A DNA stretch of 6,339 bases from Anaerolineaceae bacterium (GTDB taxonomy: Bacteria; Chloroflexota; Anaerolineae; Anaerolineales; Anaerolineaceae), in the NCBI GenBank assembly GCA_021107195.1, contig JAIOTF010000107.1, forward strand, positions 1-6,339. The letters run 5' to 3'. The notes under the pieces were generated by a model. It was given only the letters and a program-made list of their open reading frames with translations. It had not been told where the DNA came from and searched no databases. How positions within the stretch are numbered: position 1 is the stretch's first letter; each line of letters starts with the position of its first letter. Positions 5,606-6,339 of this stretch are shown piece by piece. The translations under genes and the position numbers were made by a program.

Positions 5606-6339
5606 CGTTCTCCATATCATTACAGGCTTCGTTGATTCGTTCTTGCGCCAGTTGACAATACTCTTCGGCGATCTCGAAGCCGACATAGCGGCGTTGATTC
5701 TTAATGGCCGCCACGCAAGTTGTGCCAGAGCCCAGGAAGGGATCGAGGATGACATCGTTGACGTACGAGAACAAACGGATGACGCGCCCGGCCAGCTCAA
5801 CCGGGAAAGGGGCGGGATGGCCCACGCGCCGGGCCGAAGCGGGGGTGATTTCCCACATCGAGAGGGTGGCTTCCATGAATTCTTCGCGCTCAATATCGGA
5901 TTCGCCGCGATCGGGGCGGGAGTAGCTCTGCTTGGCGAATACCAGCAGGTATTCGTGCAGGTCACGCAGCCGGGGGGATTTTGCACTGCGCCAACTTCCC
6001 CAGGCGCAACTGCCGTTGGCGCCGCGTGCCTTTTGCCAGATGATCTCACCCATCGGCAGAAAACCGATCTCCATGTGTACGTTATAGAAGAGAGCATGCA
6101 GGGGAATATAGGGCTTGCGCCCCAGGTTAGCGACATTGATCACATAGCGTCCCCCGGGCAGCAGGGTGCGGTACACTTCCTGGCCAACTTTGCGGATCAA
6201 ATCCAGATATTCTTCCAGGCTGAGATTATCGTCATATTCCTTGCCGACGTTGTATGGTGGAGAAGTGAAGGCCAGGCCTATGCTGTTATCCGGCAAACAA
6301 GACATCTCTTCTGCGCTCTGGCAGTAAATGCTGTCTGCC
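5592..6339 (-). CDS. Beta-class DNA methyltransferase (probably N4-cytosine), N-terminus outside the window
   Basis: It transfers a methyl group from S-adenosylmethionine to an exocyclic amino group of a DNA base. Of 248 visible residues, catalytic motif IV TSPPY is at 25-29 and SAM-binding motif I DPFLGSGTT at 199-207, preceded by a motif X-like HPAPFPVELAGRVI (174-187). Catalytic motif before SAM motif is the beta-class order; SPPY favours N4-cytosine over N6-adenine but does not prove it. The recognition region probably lies around 100-160 and includes AWGSWRSAKSPRLRDLHEYLLVF; no target site can be predicted. The frame has no stop up to the right edge, and residues 1-11 (ADSIYCQSAEE) look like the family's strand before motif IV. 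The ATG at 6303-6305 is therefore probably internal and the gene is cut by the window. No restriction endonuclease is visible downstream; two acetyltransferases follow instead. Confidence 0.92.
   Translation of the reverse strand, partial: ADSIYCQSAEEMSCLPDNSIGLAFTSPPYNVGKEYDDNLSLEEYLDLIRKVGQEVYRTLLPGGRYVINVANLGRKPYIPLHALFYNVHMEIGFLPMGEIIWQKARGANGSCAWGSWRSAKSPRLRDLHEYLLVFAKQSYSRPDRGESDIEREEFMEATLSMWEITPASARRVGHPAPFPVELAGRVIRLFSYVNDVILDPFLGSGTTCVAAIKNQRRYVGFEIAEEYCQLAQERINEACNDMENDEHP

Noticed and set aside
5606..6136. N-terminal extension of the short acetyltransferase by 177 codons
   Set aside because: It overlaps the methyltransferase in another frame, is rich in Pro, Ser and Arg with no family similarity, and a ribosome site plus the start of the GNAT fold fix the start at 5605.

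Overview
The window looks like ordinary chromosome from a moderately GC-rich bacterium. The gene complement, a SAM-I riboswitch ahead of metK, a PF06089-type asparaginase and short GC-rich hairpin repeats between genes are compatible with Chloroflexota (Anaerolineae-like). That placement is inference from overall look, with no marker gene to confirm it.

Plus strand, left half. Bases 1-156 hold no gene, only small palindromes and a possible remnant of a dispersed repeat. A sigma70-type promoter (-35 at 157-162, -10 near 178-185) drives a leader that contains a complete SAM-I riboswitch aptamer (218-322), an antiterminator that can pair with the 3' side of P1, and an intrinsic terminator (338-375). 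Downstream is metK (GTG start at 391, stop at 1605), which makes S-adenosylmethionine, so this is a feedback loop. A strong hairpin terminator (1626-1665) closes metK. A separate gene follows with its own extended -10 promoter: a PlsC-like 1-acylglycerol-3-phosphate acyltransferase (1873-2595). A 16-bp hairpin flanked by A and T tracts (2630-2666) separates it from the convergent minus-strand genes.

Minus strand, right half, read right to left. A first operon enters from beyond the right edge: a beta-class DNA methyltransferase missing its N-terminus (5592-6339), then two unrelated GNAT acetyltransferases (5168-5605 and 4613-5137), joined by a 14-nt overlap and a 30-nt gap. An intergenic region of about 190 bases holds a palindromic repeat and an extended -10 promoter. 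That promoter starts a second operon: a class-3 (Rhizobium etli-type) L-asparaginase (3360-4418) overlapping by ATGA an endonuclease III-like DNA glycosylase with an iron-sulfur cluster motif (2683-3363).

No CRISPR array, tRNA, rRNA, transposase or phage gene was seen. I found no convincing undescribed system. The best-supported regulatory element is the complete SAM switch. The most open question is whether the methyltransferase plus two acetyltransferases form a functional unit, which needs the sequence beyond the right edge.
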